Source of the DNA: Bacteroidota bacterium
GTDB lineage: Bacteria; Bacteroidota; Bacteroidia; Bacteroidales; JAAUTT01
Length of the DNA stretch: 64,000 nucleotides
Reading direction: 5' to 3'
Assembly: GCA_030706405.1 (NCBI GenBank)
Contig: JAUZOO010000003.1
Span: 481,927-545,926, forward strand
Shown here: one piece after another, positions 32,799-42,987 of the stretch
Numbering within the stretch: position 1 is the first letter of the stretch
Layout: each line of letters opens with the position of its first letter
Position numbers and translations under genes: made by a program
The notes under the pieces: generated by a model
What the model saw: the letters and a program-made list of their open reading frames with translations, nothing else
Databases searched by the model: none
Told to the model about the DNA's origin: nothing

Positions 32799-33833
32799 TT
32801 ACAAACTGATTAAGCTGTTATCCGACAATTTTTCTTTTCCCTCTGTTACAATAACATCTCCGGGAGTGATTCCGGAATACACAATAATTCCGTCCGCATC
32901 GTAGGTGCCGGTTCGTATTTCTGTCTTTTTAACCGATTTTTTTGAGGAATTTACCACAAAAACGAAAGGCTTTCCACCATCGTCTTTAGTCACGGCGGAG
33001 TATGGAATTATGGCCTGATCCATCGATTCCGAAGGCTGCATGGCAACATCGCAAACCATGCCGGGCTTCATTTCCAGATTGGGATTAGGTACGGCAATTT
33101 TCACATCGTACGTTCTGGAGATTCTGTCGGCAACAATGCCTACGTTGGTGACGTTTCCTTCAAAAGCTTTGTCATTCAGTGCCGAGATGGTGAATTTGGC
33201 TTTCATGCCTTTACGGATTTTACTGATTTCGTTTTCCGGAACCGCAATTTTCACCTGTACGGTGTTTATTTTCACCAGTTCTATCGGGGCACTGGCCGAC
33301 ATGGCCGATTGCCCCGGCTCGATGTTGCGCCGGCCTATCATACCATTGTCGGGAGCTTTCAGGTAACATTTGTCGAGGTTCGACTTTGTTAGCTCCATTT
33401 GCGATTCGGCTTGTTTGAGGTTGGTTTCCATCTCCACCCATTTGATATCGGTAAGACTTCCCTTGTCGTGAACGCTTTTTAAGCGGTCGTAAGCATCTTT
33501 GGCCTGGTGGTACTTGGCCACGGCAGCATTATACATGCTTTCGTTATCTGCCTTATCTGCGATTGCCAACAATTGTCCTTTACGCACTACATCGCCTTCT
33601 TCTACCAATATTTTGGTAACTGTTCCCGATGTCTGGAACGTAAGTGGTATCGTTTGCGATGGTTCTACCGTTCCACTATAATGCAGGTCAGCTTTGACTT
33701 TAGTAGCTCCTACCGTAGCTATTTTTACTTTTATACCGTTGCTTTCCGAAGTCACTTTTTCGTTGGTGGTACTATGCCCGCAACTGGCTAAGATGGCCAA
33801 AACTGGCAGCACATAAATCTTTTTGTTCATCAT
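32799..33833 (-). CDS. RND efflux periplasmic adaptor lipoprotein
   Basis: 344 residues with lipoprotein signal LPVLAILASCGHS. Order: beta-barrel entry (QTIPLTFQTSGTVTKILVEEGDVVRKGQLLA), a short hairpin (YDRLKSVHDKG to SQMELTKSN), lipoyl return (LKAPDNGMIGRRNIEPGQ), and membrane-proximal domain. It links the inner-membrane pump to the channel. Its stop is 1 bp from the start of the fused pump gene. Two TetR-type operators lie upstream. Confidence 0.93.
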   Translation of the reverse strand: MMNKKIYVLPVLAILASCGHSTTNEKVTSESNGIKVKIATVGATKVKADLHYSGTVEPSQTIPLTFQTSGTVTKILVEEGDVVRKGQLLAIADKADNESMYNAAVAKYHQAKDAYDRLKSVHDKGSLTDIKWVEMETNLKQAESQMELTKSNLDKCYLKAPDNGMIGRRNIEPGQSAMSASAPIELVKINTVQVKIAVPENEISKIRKGMKAKFTISALNDKAFEGNVTNVGIVADRISRTYDVKIAVPNPNLEMKPGMVCDVAMQPSESMDQAIIPYSAVTKDDGGKPFVFVVNSSKKSVKKTEIRTGTYDADGIIVYSGITPGDVIVTEGKEKLSDNSLISL

Positions 33834-33859
33834 TGGTTTATATAATTTATAGGTTGTAC

Positions 33860-33877
33860 ATACTAAACGTTTGGTAT
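33860..33877. promoter_or_regulatory. TetR operator 1
   Basis: ATACTAAACGTTTGGTAT, an 18-bp imperfect palindrome 26 bp before the adaptor start. It belongs to a set of three with 33894-33911 and 34548-34565. Confidence 0.75.
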
Positions 33878-33893
33878 TTTAAATTTACAACAC

Positions 33894-33911
33894 ATACTAA
33901 ACGGACGGTAT
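33894..33911. promoter_or_regulatory. TetR operator 2
   Basis: ATACTAAACGGACGGTAT with extended symmetry ACATAC...GTATGT. Its centre is 34 bp from operator 1, so two dimers could flank the promoter of the efflux operon. Confidence 0.75.
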
Positions 33912-33951
33912 GTTTAAGTCGCAAAAATAAAATCCGTCATAAATAATGAGT

Positions 33952-34539
33952 CTATTTTTTCAGTAGTTTGTAAAACTCAGCAAGTTGATCTTTTAACAGG
34001 GCAATAGCGGTTTCAACCGAATTGGTGTGAATCATGTTTCCGGCAAGCCCCATGTTGATATTGTAAAAATTTCCGGCAATTACGGGTATGTTGATGTCAT
34101 CCCTGATTTCTCCCAATTTTATAGCATTAGTCAATACCACTTTTGTCTTTTCTATTTCCCCGATAATGAAATTTTCTTTATCCTCGGCATATCCCGGATA
34201 ATGGCGAAAAGCATCGATAAACAACGAAAGGTAATTGATAGGCTTGTAGTTGAGTTCTGAATCGAAAACGCTCTTGATGATTTTTTCTGACTGTTCAATG
34301 CTGACCTCAATGAACTGGAGCAGTGTTATATTTTCAACATCAGCATCAATCCTCGGAATATAAAGATATTTATCGATCACAGCTTTAAACAGTTCCTCCT
34401 TGTTAAGAAAATGATGGTACAATGCCCCCTTGGTAAAGCCAATGGCTTTGCTGATGTCGCTGATAGATACAGCCTCATAACTACTATCTAGGAACAGTTT
34501 ATACGCTTGGTCGATGATAAATTCTTTGGTGTCGCTCAT
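33952..34539 (-). CDS. TetR-family repressor of the efflux operon
   Basis: 195 residues from the ATG at 34539 (MSDTKEFIIDQAYKLFLDSSYE); the frame extends to 34599 but would run across its own operator. N-terminal helix-turn-helix is clear (AVSISDISKAIGFTKGALYHHFLNKEELF). The C-terminal ligand domain is divergent, as usual. It lies upstream of and co-oriented with the adaptor/pump genes, about 120 bp away, and probably represses both itself and the pump. Confidence 0.92.
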   Translation of the reverse strand: MSDTKEFIIDQAYKLFLDSSYEAVSISDISKAIGFTKGALYHHFLNKEELFKAVIDKYLYIPRIDADVENITLLQFIEVSIEQSEKIIKSVFDSELNYKPINYLSLFIDAFRHYPGYAEDKENFIIGEIEKTKVVLTNAIKLGEIRDDINIPVIAGNFYNINMGLAGNMIHTNSVETAIALLKDQLAEFYKLLKK

Positions 34540-34547
34540 AATTTTAG

Positions 34548-34565
34548 ATACTAAACGATCGGTAT
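34548..34565. promoter_or_regulatory. TetR operator 3 (autoregulation)
   Basis: ATACTAAACGATCGGTAT starts 9 bp before the TetR ATG, sharing 15-16 of 18 positions with the other two operators. It would let the repressor control its own gene. Confidence 0.75.
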
Positions 34566-34625
34566 GCAAATGTATATAAATAATAATTACAGGAGCCAAA
34601 AAAATAAGAGAAATAAGGGTATTAA

Positions 34626-34672
34626 AACAAAAAAGCCCACTCCCAATACAAATTATTATTAGGAGTGGGCTA
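34626..34672 (-). terminator. terminator of the arabinan/SusCD operon
   Basis: AGCCCACTCC and GGAGTGGGCT with an AT-rich loop, followed on the minus strand by TTTTTTGTTTT. It lies 12 bp after the GH51 stop. Confidence 0.85.
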
Positions 34673-34683
34673 ACTAATTATGA

Positions 34684-36672
34684 TTACTTCATTTTAACCT
34701 TAAATACACTGAAGGAATAAGGAGCTAACGAAACCTTGAGTGATTTCCCGTTCAAACCCATTTCCGAATCAACCGGACTAACCGTAGTTGGCGCATCAAA
34801 TGAGTTAACCGCAGTCAATTCACTTTTTAGAGTAATTACTTTAACCTTACTGTCTAATTTAGACGCTCCCTCAATTTTAATATCCTTTTGTTGAACCGAG
34901 GCCGAGGTATTAATTATTTTTAAGATTAAATAACCAGTTTTTTTGTCGATACAGGCAGTGGCATAAATTCCATCCTGACCGGTTATAGCTTCGTTTCCTG
35001 ATAAAATAGGAACAACATCAGTTCCTTTATTTAGCGAAAACAATTTTTGAACCTGGTAGTTTGGCGTACCATACGAACGAAGATTATCCACCCAGATCAG
35101 GTCGGGAGTCCACTGCCACCCATCGATATGCGCAAACAAAGGAGCGTACGAGGCCATGCAAACCACATCGGCATTACGTTCCAGCCCGGTCATAAACGCG
35201 GCTTCGGAAATAGCTGCCTGCCAGCTGTTCTTATTATCTATACTTACCACCTTGTCGGTTTGGGCAGCATATTCCCCGGCAAAAACTTTAGAACCGTTAC
35301 GCGGATAATTATCGTAGCGTTTAGCATTTTCGAGGAACCATTCGGGCCTGCGATAATAATGCTCATCGATAATATCAGCATTCATACGGCGCAGTTCTCC
35401 GTTGAGATAGTCAAACCGTTCACCATTTGGATCGGTACCCGAGCTGTTCACCAACTTTATGTGCGGATATTTTTCTTTAATGGCTTTGGTAAATATTTTC
35501 AGACGTTCGAGGTATTGAGGTCCCCAGTTTTCGTTACCAACACCCATCATTTTTAAGTTAAAAGGTGCAGGATGCCCCATATCGGCACGGATTTTACCCC
35601 ATTTAGAAGTTACATCGCCATTAGCAAATTCAATCAAATCCAGCGCATCCTGAACGTATGGGTCTAATTGATTGATAGGGACAACCTCAGCGGTATTAAA
35701 CTGGCAGGCCATGCCACAGTTTAAGATAGGCAATGGTTCGGCTCCAATGTCCTCGGCAAGCTGAAAATATTCAAAGAAACCCAAACCGAATGTCTGAAAA
35801 TAATCTGGTGTTAGACGATGCGAAAATTCTGTGTTCCACCGATTAACAATAAGTTGACGATCTTCAACCGGACCGATTGTTTTCTTCCATTGGTAGCGCA
35901 CCGCAAGATCGTGCCCTTCAACAATACAGCCTCCGGGGAAACGAATAAACCCAGGCTTCATATCGGCAAGCAACTGAATCATATCGGCACGCATGCCTCC
36001 GGGGCGGTTTTTCCATGTATCTGACGGAAACAACGAAATCATATCGAGGTCGATAATCCCATTACCTTCGAACCAAAGATTCATTTTCGCCTTCGGTTCA
36101 GTGGCTTTGGCTATAAAGCTAATTCCCTGCTTGTGCCATTGATTATCAGACACTGCCGGAACTAAAGCTGTATCACCAATACTTTCGTCTTTGGAATTAA
36201 TTAGTTCGACATGCAGTTTCACCCCTGAGGATTGCATGCGGTACATGACAGAAAAATCATAGCGCAACGCATTTTTAATACCCATTCCGCGGAAACCTTC
36301 GTTTGTCATCCCGAAATCTCCTTTGACACCCTGATTTACGGTTACATGAATGTACCTTGGGTTGGCAATATTCTTTTCATCCCGATTCTGCACCAACAGG
36401 CTTCCTTCAACGAATTTCTTCTGGTTCACCGTCCACCCCATCAAGGGATTATAAAACTCGAACGAACGATTTTTTACCAGTTCGGCATAAATTCCGCCGT
36501 CGGCCCCCATATTGATATCCTCAAAGAATACGCCCCACATGGTTGGTTGTACTGAAGCTTTTATAGTATTAACCTTCACCACAAATCCTTTATCAGATTG
36601 GGCATTTGAGACAGACACTGCACTAAACAATGCTAGAATCCAAAAGCTCCTTCTTAAAAGTTTATTATTCAT
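34684..36672 (-). CDS. GH51 alpha-L-arabinofuranosidase
   Basis: 662 residues with signal peptide (ILALFSAVSVSNAQ). GH51 features are the N-terminal VFFEDINMGADGGIYAELVKNRSFEF, acid/base Glu in GNENWG (near 379), nucleophile Glu in FAGEYAAQ (near 465), and the C-terminal beta-sandwich. It removes arabinofuranosyl side chains from arabinan or arabinoxylan in the periplasm. It is the last gene of a four-gene minus-strand run SusC-SusD-GH43-GH51. Confidence 0.93.
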   Translation of the reverse strand: MNNKLLRRSFWILALFSAVSVSNAQSDKGFVVKVNTIKASVQPTMWGVFFEDINMGADGGIYAELVKNRSFEFYNPLMGWTVNQKKFVEGSLLVQNRDEKNIANPRYIHVTVNQGVKGDFGMTNEGFRGMGIKNALRYDFSVMYRMQSSGVKLHVELINSKDESIGDTALVPAVSDNQWHKQGISFIAKATEPKAKMNLWFEGNGIIDLDMISLFPSDTWKNRPGGMRADMIQLLADMKPGFIRFPGGCIVEGHDLAVRYQWKKTIGPVEDRQLIVNRWNTEFSHRLTPDYFQTFGLGFFEYFQLAEDIGAEPLPILNCGMACQFNTAEVVPINQLDPYVQDALDLIEFANGDVTSKWGKIRADMGHPAPFNLKMMGVGNENWGPQYLERLKIFTKAIKEKYPHIKLVNSSGTDPNGERFDYLNGELRRMNADIIDEHYYRRPEWFLENAKRYDNYPRNGSKVFAGEYAAQTDKVVSIDNKNSWQAAISEAAFMTGLERNADVVCMASYAPLFAHIDGWQWTPDLIWVDNLRSYGTPNYQVQKLFSLNKGTDVVPILSGNEAITGQDGIYATACIDKKTGYLILKIINTSASVQQKDIKIEGASKLDSKVKVITLKSELTAVNSFDAPTTVSPVDSEMGLNGKSLKVSLAPYSFSVFKVKMK

Positions 36673-36687
36673 AAATTAAAATTTTAA

Positions 36688-38190
36688 TTATATTTTCTTC
36701 CCCCAAATGGCTGTGCCTGTATTATTTAAACCCGAAAAGATTACCGAGCTCTTTTTATTTTCCCAATCCCTGCCTTTCTGCACAAAAACCTTTTCGGTAG
36801 TACCATCGGCCCAGTTGAGCTGTAACCAAGGCGCATTATAAGTCCATGTACTGTTAGTTACGCCATTGAGTGTGCCTCCCGCATCAATAGATAAGGCTGC
36901 TGAAACCTGAAGATCAGGCGAAATTTGTTCCGCCGAGTACCCCGGCACCACGTGGTAGTTTAGCACAATCCGCTCCCAATTCCCAATAACCGAGTCGCGA
37001 CTAACTACATTATTACCTTCCCAGGCATAACGCTCAGGCGAGGCAACCGGCCATCCATCGGCAGTCCAGAACAACTTACGTACGTGCAGATCCATAAAAT
37101 ATCGGCTAACACTTGGGCGTCCCTGATGAGCAATATAATACTGGCCGTTACCATCGTCAAAAACACTGCAATGCGAAACTCCCTGCCATCCGCCGTGACC
37201 GTTAAACTGGTAAGGAGCAATAATCATCGGGGCATGATCGACATTGGTATTGGCATCAACCCCATTGTAATCATAAAATGGTCCCGTAGGACTATCGGCC
37301 CGGCAAACCCTTGTGTTATATTTGGTTTCGAGCCAGTCATACGCAATAAAAAGGTAATATTTATTGAGTGTTGGGTTATAAATAATCTCAGGTCCTTCAA
37401 TATTCCCGTTATAAGCTCCATTAGTGAATCCCCGATTGGCAATCCGTTTCCCTTTATCGCCAGGCGTTGCCGCCAGACCGGTAGAAGCATCAAGTTTCAA
37501 AACATATATACCGTCCCATCCCGAGCCATAATAAAGGTATTGATCTCCGGCAGGAGTAGTTACCACCGTAGGATCAATAGCATTGGTTTGAACGGAATTG
37601 TCATTTTTCGAAACAACTACCTGACCTTTGTCTGTCCACGGGCCATCAGGATATAACGAAGTTGCCATGCCAATTACACTTAGCCGGGGAAGATCGCATG
37701 TTAGTGAATAATATAAACGATACGTATCGCCAACCTTGATAATATAAGGAGCCCATATTGAGGTATATGGCGTTCCTCCGGACGATGTAATGTATTGTGC
37801 GCCCAAAGGAGGCTCTACACTATTAAACACCCAACCTACAAAAGTCCATTGTACCAAATCCTTCGATTTTCGAACCTGAAGTCCCCAGGAAGGGGATGTA
37901 TTTCCATAAGATGCATCGGTGCTATAGCAATAATAATAGCTACCAAACTTTTTTATTGACGGATCATGTACATTGTATGAGCCCCACTTACTATACATTG
38001 TACCGGCAGCTACGTCGGCATAAGTATCGTTAATAGAGTTGATATCGAACGTTACCGGAGGAATTATGGTTGTAGTGGTGTCAGTTCCATCCGAACCGGG
38101 CGTATCACCCTTTTTGGAGCAGGAACCAAATAAAATGAACATTAAACCAATCGACACTAAGGGAAATATTCCTCGACTTATTTTTTTCAT
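36688..38190 (-). CDS. GH43 arabinan endo-1,5-alpha-L-arabinosidase-like lipoprotein
   Basis: 500 residues from the ATG at 38190, giving a lipoprotein signal (FILFGSCSKKGD); the frame is open to 38238. Five-bladed GH43 signatures are HDPSIKKFGSYYYCYSTD, AIDPTVVTTPAGDQYLYYG and the acid Glu in GNIEGPEIIYNP. A C-terminal beta domain (about 400-500) resembles the endo-arabinanase C-terminal domain. As a surface or periplasmic lipoprotein it would cut arabinan chains before SusC import. It lies 15 bp from the GH51 gene. Confidence 0.9.
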   Translation of the reverse strand: MKKISRGIFPLVSIGLMFILFGSCSKKGDTPGSDGTDTTTTIIPPVTFDINSINDTYADVAAGTMYSKWGSYNVHDPSIKKFGSYYYCYSTDASYGNTSPSWGLQVRKSKDLVQWTFVGWVFNSVEPPLGAQYITSSGGTPYTSIWAPYIIKVGDTYRLYYSLTCDLPRLSVIGMATSLYPDGPWTDKGQVVVSKNDNSVQTNAIDPTVVTTPAGDQYLYYGSGWDGIYVLKLDASTGLAATPGDKGKRIANRGFTNGAYNGNIEGPEIIYNPTLNKYYLFIAYDWLETKYNTRVCRADSPTGPFYDYNGVDANTNVDHAPMIIAPYQFNGHGGWQGVSHCSVFDDGNGQYYIAHQGRPSVSRYFMDLHVRKLFWTADGWPVASPERYAWEGNNVVSRDSVIGNWERIVLNYHVVPGYSAEQISPDLQVSAALSIDAGGTLNGVTNSTWTYNAPWLQLNWADGTTEKVFVQKGRDWENKKSSVIFSGLNNTGTAIWGKKI

Positions 38191-38283
38191 GACATTGTAA
38201 ATGAAGCCGGCACCATTACTGGTACCGGCAGAACACACTAATAGCGGAACTTAACACCAACTAACAATATTGTAACGAATCGT

Positions 38284-39840
38284 TTAGTAGGTAGGATTCT
38301 GAACTGCATTCGGATTGGTATCCATCTCTATTTGAGGAATTGGCATATACTCTTTACCGGGAACATAAGCGTTCCACTCGGCATCATGCGACTTGAGCAT
38401 TGCCAGCTTAGAAGCATCGGTTATCCAGCCCCACCGTACGATGTCGTCAAAACGGTGACCTTCCAGGCAGAACTCAAGAGCGCGTTCATGTACCAACTGA
38501 TTAAACAGCTGATCTTTGGAATAAGCTGCAAATTCGGCTTCGCGGTCGGGCAGATTGGCCCTGTTACGCACCATTTGAATGTAATGAGCAGCTGAGGCAA
38601 TCTGTCCTAACTGCATTTCGCTTTCGGCATACATTAATAAGATGTCAGAATAACGCATCAACCGTTCGTTGATTCCCGAACGCCAGTCAAACTCGTTCGG
38701 TCTTCCTGAATTTACATTTTCATATTTCCGGCAGAAGAACATATTGGACCATTTGGCGGTATCGGCCCCTACGTATGGCCATGCCTGACGAAAAGTTTTT
38801 CCATAGAGGGTACATCCGGGGTAGTCAAATGTAATGGTAGCATATAACCGGGGATCGTATGTACCGGTTTTGGTTTTTTCAAGCTTAAATTCATCAAATA
38901 TCCAACGATTTAAAGCCATATCCCCCCATCCAAAAGGTGACGGAGCATACGTAATGGCCCGGGCAGTTGTTTTATCCCAACTTTTTGAAGGTTCTCCAAC
39001 CCAGCCTAAATCAGGCTGATTCATGCGTTGAAACTGAACTTCAAAAATGGATTCCGCATTATTTTCATAATCTTCCGTAAAGTTGTCTCCATAATTAGGC
39101 ATCAGAGAATATACTCCAAGATCAATTATTTGTTTAAATATTTCGGCAGCCTTTGTATAGTTTTTATTAAACAGGTAAGCTTTTCCCAAATAGCCCAATG
39201 CAGCGCCTTTGGTTGCCCGCCCTTTGTTTGAAGCATCGTAGGATGCTGGCAGGTAACTGGCGGCCTTGGTAAGATCGGAAATAACCTGATTCCAAACCAC
39301 AGAAGCATCAACCTGAGAATTAAAAAAATCGGCCGACGACTTTGGAGGGTTTGTAATCAAAGGAACATGGTTCCAGAAAGTTACAATATAAAAATAGGTC
39401 ATACCTCTTAAATACAAGGCCTCTCCAATTAAACGGTTTTTATAATTTTCGTCTTTAAATGTGATATTGGGAATATTAGCAATTGCCAGATTGGCCCTTT
39501 TTATAATATCGTAAAAACCTACATACATCGCCTCCGGCATATAATTCGTGGTTAACAGATTAAACTGAGCCACAGCCGAGAAGGCATCCCACGGGCTGGG
39601 CGATTTGGTAATATCATCGCGGCTATCCAGGCACGCAGGGGCAAAACGAAGAAATGTCCCGTCGTACAACAATGCCTGATAAACGCCGTTGACACCCAAT
39701 AATGCCTGATCTTCTGTTTTCCAATAAGTAGCAGCCGTTTGCAGGTTAGGATTAGTTATTTCCAAATAATCTTTTTTACAACTTGGAAGAAACAACCCTA
39801 TTGCAATAAAAAAGAGTATGATATATTTTGTTGTTTTCAT
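38284..39840 (-). CDS. SusD/RagB-like surface glycan-binding lipoprotein
   Basis: 518 residues with lipoprotein signal (IGLFLPSCKKDYLE). Tetratricopeptide-like helices (KGAALGYLGKAYLFNKNYTKAAEIFKQII) and the C-terminal RagB/SusD domain (YSDILLMYAESEMQLGQ, ERALEFCLEGHRFDDIVRWG) are clear. It forms the lid of the SusC transporter and binds oligosaccharide. SusC lies 33 bp upstream. Confidence 0.95.
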   Translation of the reverse strand: MKTTKYIILFFIAIGLFLPSCKKDYLEITNPNLQTAATYWKTEDQALLGVNGVYQALLYDGTFLRFAPACLDSRDDITKSPSPWDAFSAVAQFNLLTTNYMPEAMYVGFYDIIKRANLAIANIPNITFKDENYKNRLIGEALYLRGMTYFYIVTFWNHVPLITNPPKSSADFFNSQVDASVVWNQVISDLTKAASYLPASYDASNKGRATKGAALGYLGKAYLFNKNYTKAAEIFKQIIDLGVYSLMPNYGDNFTEDYENNAESIFEVQFQRMNQPDLGWVGEPSKSWDKTTARAITYAPSPFGWGDMALNRWIFDEFKLEKTKTGTYDPRLYATITFDYPGCTLYGKTFRQAWPYVGADTAKWSNMFFCRKYENVNSGRPNEFDWRSGINERLMRYSDILLMYAESEMQLGQIASAAHYIQMVRNRANLPDREAEFAAYSKDQLFNQLVHERALEFCLEGHRFDDIVRWGWITDASKLAMLKSHDAEWNAYVPGKEYMPIPQIEMDTNPNAVQNPTY

Positions 39841-39873
39841 TTTCGTAATGTTTTAATATAAATATTCGGGAAT

Positions 39874-42800
39874 TTAGAAGCCTAATTGAACACCAACAAT
39901 GAACGTGCGTGGGTTAGGCAAACCTCCGGAAAAAGCAGTAAAGGCTTTATTGGGATATGAACCATGGTCAACAGCTCTGTCAAACATTCCGTCGCTACCA
40001 AAGTCGGGGTCAAATCCGGTGTACTTGGTAAAGGTGTAAAGGTTCTGACCTTTAACATACATCCTCAGATTGCTGATTTTAGCCTTTTTCAACAGTTCGG
40101 AAGGCAAGGTTACGCCAAGTTCCACATTGGTAATTTTGAAATAGCGGCCATCTTCGAGCCAACGCGATGAGTTACGTGAGTTCCCGTTAGGATCGTTCAT
40201 AACAACACGGGGAACATCGGTATTCTTATTCGAAGGAGTCCAGCTGTTCAGCATCCGGGTCGAATATTGTTCGGCAGCACCACCATACTCCAGAGATGCG
40301 CGGATAGCGTTGAATATCTTATTTCCGGACACTCCGTTACCAGCAACTGAGAAGTCAAATATCTTATAAGAAGCCGTAATGTTTAATCCAAAATAGAGGT
40401 CGGGAATTGATTTTCCCAGATAGGTACGGTCTTTATCGTTAATGATGCCGTCATTATTCAGGTCTTTAAATTTATAATCGCCGGGCGAAGTATAAAGGTT
40501 TTGATATGATGACCCTGCTCCGTATTTAGCTGCAGCTGCTGCATTTAAAGTGTTAATATCGCTTTGGTTTTGGAAAATCCCATCGATAACCCAACCGTAG
40601 AGCGCCCCAATAGAAGTTCCTACTTCAGATTTACTGATTGTTCCGTAAATTGGATTGTTCCCATATCCCAACGAAAGGATTTTGTTCTTGAGCGTTGATA
40701 AATTACCGGAAATACTGTACGATACTTCTCCTACACGGTCCCTCCATCCGGCAGTAAACTCAAAACCTTTATTCGATGCTGTTGCACCATTGATGGTAGG
40801 CGCCAGCCAGGAATAAACTCCATTGGAATAGGGAATCTTAACGGTTAAGAGCATATCGGACGATTTGCTGTAATAATACTCAGCTGAAAAGCTCAACCTG
40901 TTATTAAAAAATTCTCCATCGATACCTATATTTTTAGTTTCTTTTGACTCCCAATGTATTGACGGGTCCTTATAAGAAATCTGGGCTGATCCTGAGTTAA
41001 GAGTTCCTCCAAAAATGTACGATGCATAAGGATTAATTGCAGACTGATACATATAATCACCGATTTCCTGGTTTCCGAGTTTACCCCAGCTAGCTCTTAT
41101 TTTTAACAGGTTAATAGAAGCAACATCTTTCAGAAAGCTTTCGTTGTTAATTTTCCAACCTACAGCTACCGAAGGAAAATCTCCCCAACGTTTGCTCGGT
41201 GCAAAACGGGTTGAACCATCACGCCTTATGGAAGCGGTTAATAAATATTTATCTTGGAAATTATAGATTAAACGTCCAAAATAAGAAACCAAACGGCTTT
41301 CATTTTCGCCGCCAAGCGATGTTGTGGTCGCTCCATTGCTTATTTCTTTAAAATAAGGTTGGCTAAACCCTTCGGCATAAGCGTTAGTATAGGAATATTT
41401 AAAATCGAGGGCCGAAGTTCCGATCATGGCATTAATGGTATGGTCGCCGATCTTTTTATCGAATGTCAATGTTTGTTCGATCGTTCCTGTTTGTGCAGCG
41501 CTGCGGTTATCGTTCATTTTAGCAGTGCTGTTTACATAAGCCCACCCAAGGTTATGTACAGGATCGAAATGATAATCCTTAAAATCAGAACGGTCGAATG
41601 TTAAGCTAAGCTTATATTTCAGGTAAGGGAAGAAAGAATATTCGGCATAAGCATTTCCAATAAATTTATAGCGCTTGGAATTACTTTCGATCATTTTGTT
41701 CATCCCAATTACGTTAGCTGTATATGATCCGTCGAGGACTTTATTCGAAGCGCTGTACCCATCAATAGTAGTAGGATCGTAAATTGGCAGGGTAGGAATT
41801 GCTTCTACCATGAACGACACGGCTGTACCATCTTTCACAAAGCTCATCAGGTCGTTATCCACATAAGTATAGTTCATGGATTCGCCAAACTTCAGTTTAC
41901 CATAATTATGATCAGAATTAACGGTGAACGAATACCTTTTGTAATTAGGACCATTTCCAACCATTGTTCCGGTTTGGTTGAAATAGTTGAACGAAGTGTT
42001 GTATGTAGATTTATCCGAACCACCCGACAAAGAGATGTTATGTTCGGTTATCACACCGGTCTTTTCACATTCTTTCTGCCAGTCGGTATCGTATTTACTA
42101 AACCGGGGATCTTTGGGGTTATTCATAGGTAACGTATCACCGGTATACGAAGCCATCGTCATTTTAGCATTATAGGTAGCCAGGTTAACCAGCTTCTGAT
42201 AATCCTTGGCATTAGTAACATCGTAACGTTTAGCAATGTTTTGCACGCCAATATATCCGCTGTAATCGATTTTCATTTTTCCCTTCTGTCCACGTTTGGT
42301 GGTAATGATAATTACACCATTAGCAGCACGCGAACCGTAAATGGCAGCTGCAGAAGCATCTTTAAGAACCTGAATAGTTTCGATGTCGGACATCGGATAG
42401 TCGTTGACCGGCGTAGGTACACCATCAATAATATAAAGAGGTGTAGAGTTATTAAACGAGCTCACCCCTCTTAATTTTACAAGCGGAACAGCCCCTGGCT
42501 CCCCCCCACTCTGAATACTTAAACCGGCAACTTTTCCTTGTAAAGCTTTGGTAACATCATTGGTTGCAGCTTTAACCACCTCCTTTGTATTAACAACCGC
42601 AATAGCTCCTGTTAAGTCCGATTTTTTTTGCGTACCATAACCAATTACGACAACTTCGCCAAGTTGAGTAGCGGTTTCTGTCATGCTTACATCTATTACA
42701 GACCTGCCGTTAACCGGGTTTTCAGCTGTATTATAACCAACAAACGAAAATACCAGCACAGCCTGAGGATTCTCCACTGTAATGGCGTATTTCCCGTCAA

Positions 42801-42987
42801 TACCGGTTAATGTACCTTTGGTTGTTCCCTTAACGATAATGCTAACCCCGGGAATTGCTTCGCCGGTTTTGGCATCTTTTACTATACCCGAAACGCTTAC
42901 GGCTTGGCCAAAAGCAAAAAACGGATGAAACAATAGAAGTACAAGACAAATTGCCGTAATACTCCTACAATTAATCAATTTTTTCAT
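39874..42987 (-). CDS. SusC/RagA-like TonB-dependent transporter
   Basis: 1037 residues. Signal peptide, CarboxypepD_reg-like domain (VSGIVKDAKTGEAIPGVSIIVKG), plug (ALQGKVAGLSIQSGGEPGAV, LRGVSSFNNSTPLYIIDGVP, DASAAAIYGSRAANGVIIITTK), and a long barrel ending in Phe. It imports oligosaccharides with SusD. Likely controlled by the divergent hybrid sensor at 43357; probable cargo is arabinan or pectic oligosaccharide. Confidence 0.96.
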   Translation of the reverse strand: MKKLINCRSITAICLVLLLFHPFFAFGQAVSVSGIVKDAKTGEAIPGVSIIVKGTTKGTLTGIDGKYAITVENPQAVLVFSFVGYNTAENPVNGRSVIDVSMTETATQLGEVVVIGYGTQKKSDLTGAIAVVNTKEVVKAATNDVTKALQGKVAGLSIQSGGEPGAVPLVKLRGVSSFNNSTPLYIIDGVPTPVNDYPMSDIETIQVLKDASAAAIYGSRAANGVIIITTKRGQKGKMKIDYSGYIGVQNIAKRYDVTNAKDYQKLVNLATYNAKMTMASYTGDTLPMNNPKDPRFSKYDTDWQKECEKTGVITEHNISLSGGSDKSTYNTSFNYFNQTGTMVGNGPNYKRYSFTVNSDHNYGKLKFGESMNYTYVDNDLMSFVKDGTAVSFMVEAIPTLPIYDPTTIDGYSASNKVLDGSYTANVIGMNKMIESNSKRYKFIGNAYAEYSFFPYLKYKLSLTFDRSDFKDYHFDPVHNLGWAYVNSTAKMNDNRSAAQTGTIEQTLTFDKKIGDHTINAMIGTSALDFKYSYTNAYAEGFSQPYFKEISNGATTTSLGGENESRLVSYFGRLIYNFQDKYLLTASIRRDGSTRFAPSKRWGDFPSVAVGWKINNESFLKDVASINLLKIRASWGKLGNQEIGDYMYQSAINPYASYIFGGTLNSGSAQISYKDPSIHWESKETKNIGIDGEFFNNRLSFSAEYYYSKSSDMLLTVKIPYSNGVYSWLAPTINGATASNKGFEFTAGWRDRVGEVSYSISGNLSTLKNKILSLGYGNNPIYGTISKSEVGTSIGALYGWVIDGIFQNQSDINTLNAAAAAKYGAGSSYQNLYTSPGDYKFKDLNNDGIINDKDRTYLGKSIPDLYFGLNITASYKIFDFSVAGNGVSGNKIFNAIRASLEYGGAAEQYSTRMLNSWTPSNKNTDVPRVVMNDPNGNSRNSSRWLEDGRYFKITNVELGVTLPSELLKKAKISNLRMYVKGQNLYTFTKYTGFDPDFGSDGMFDRAVDHGSYPNKAFTAFSGGLPNPRTFIVGVQLGF

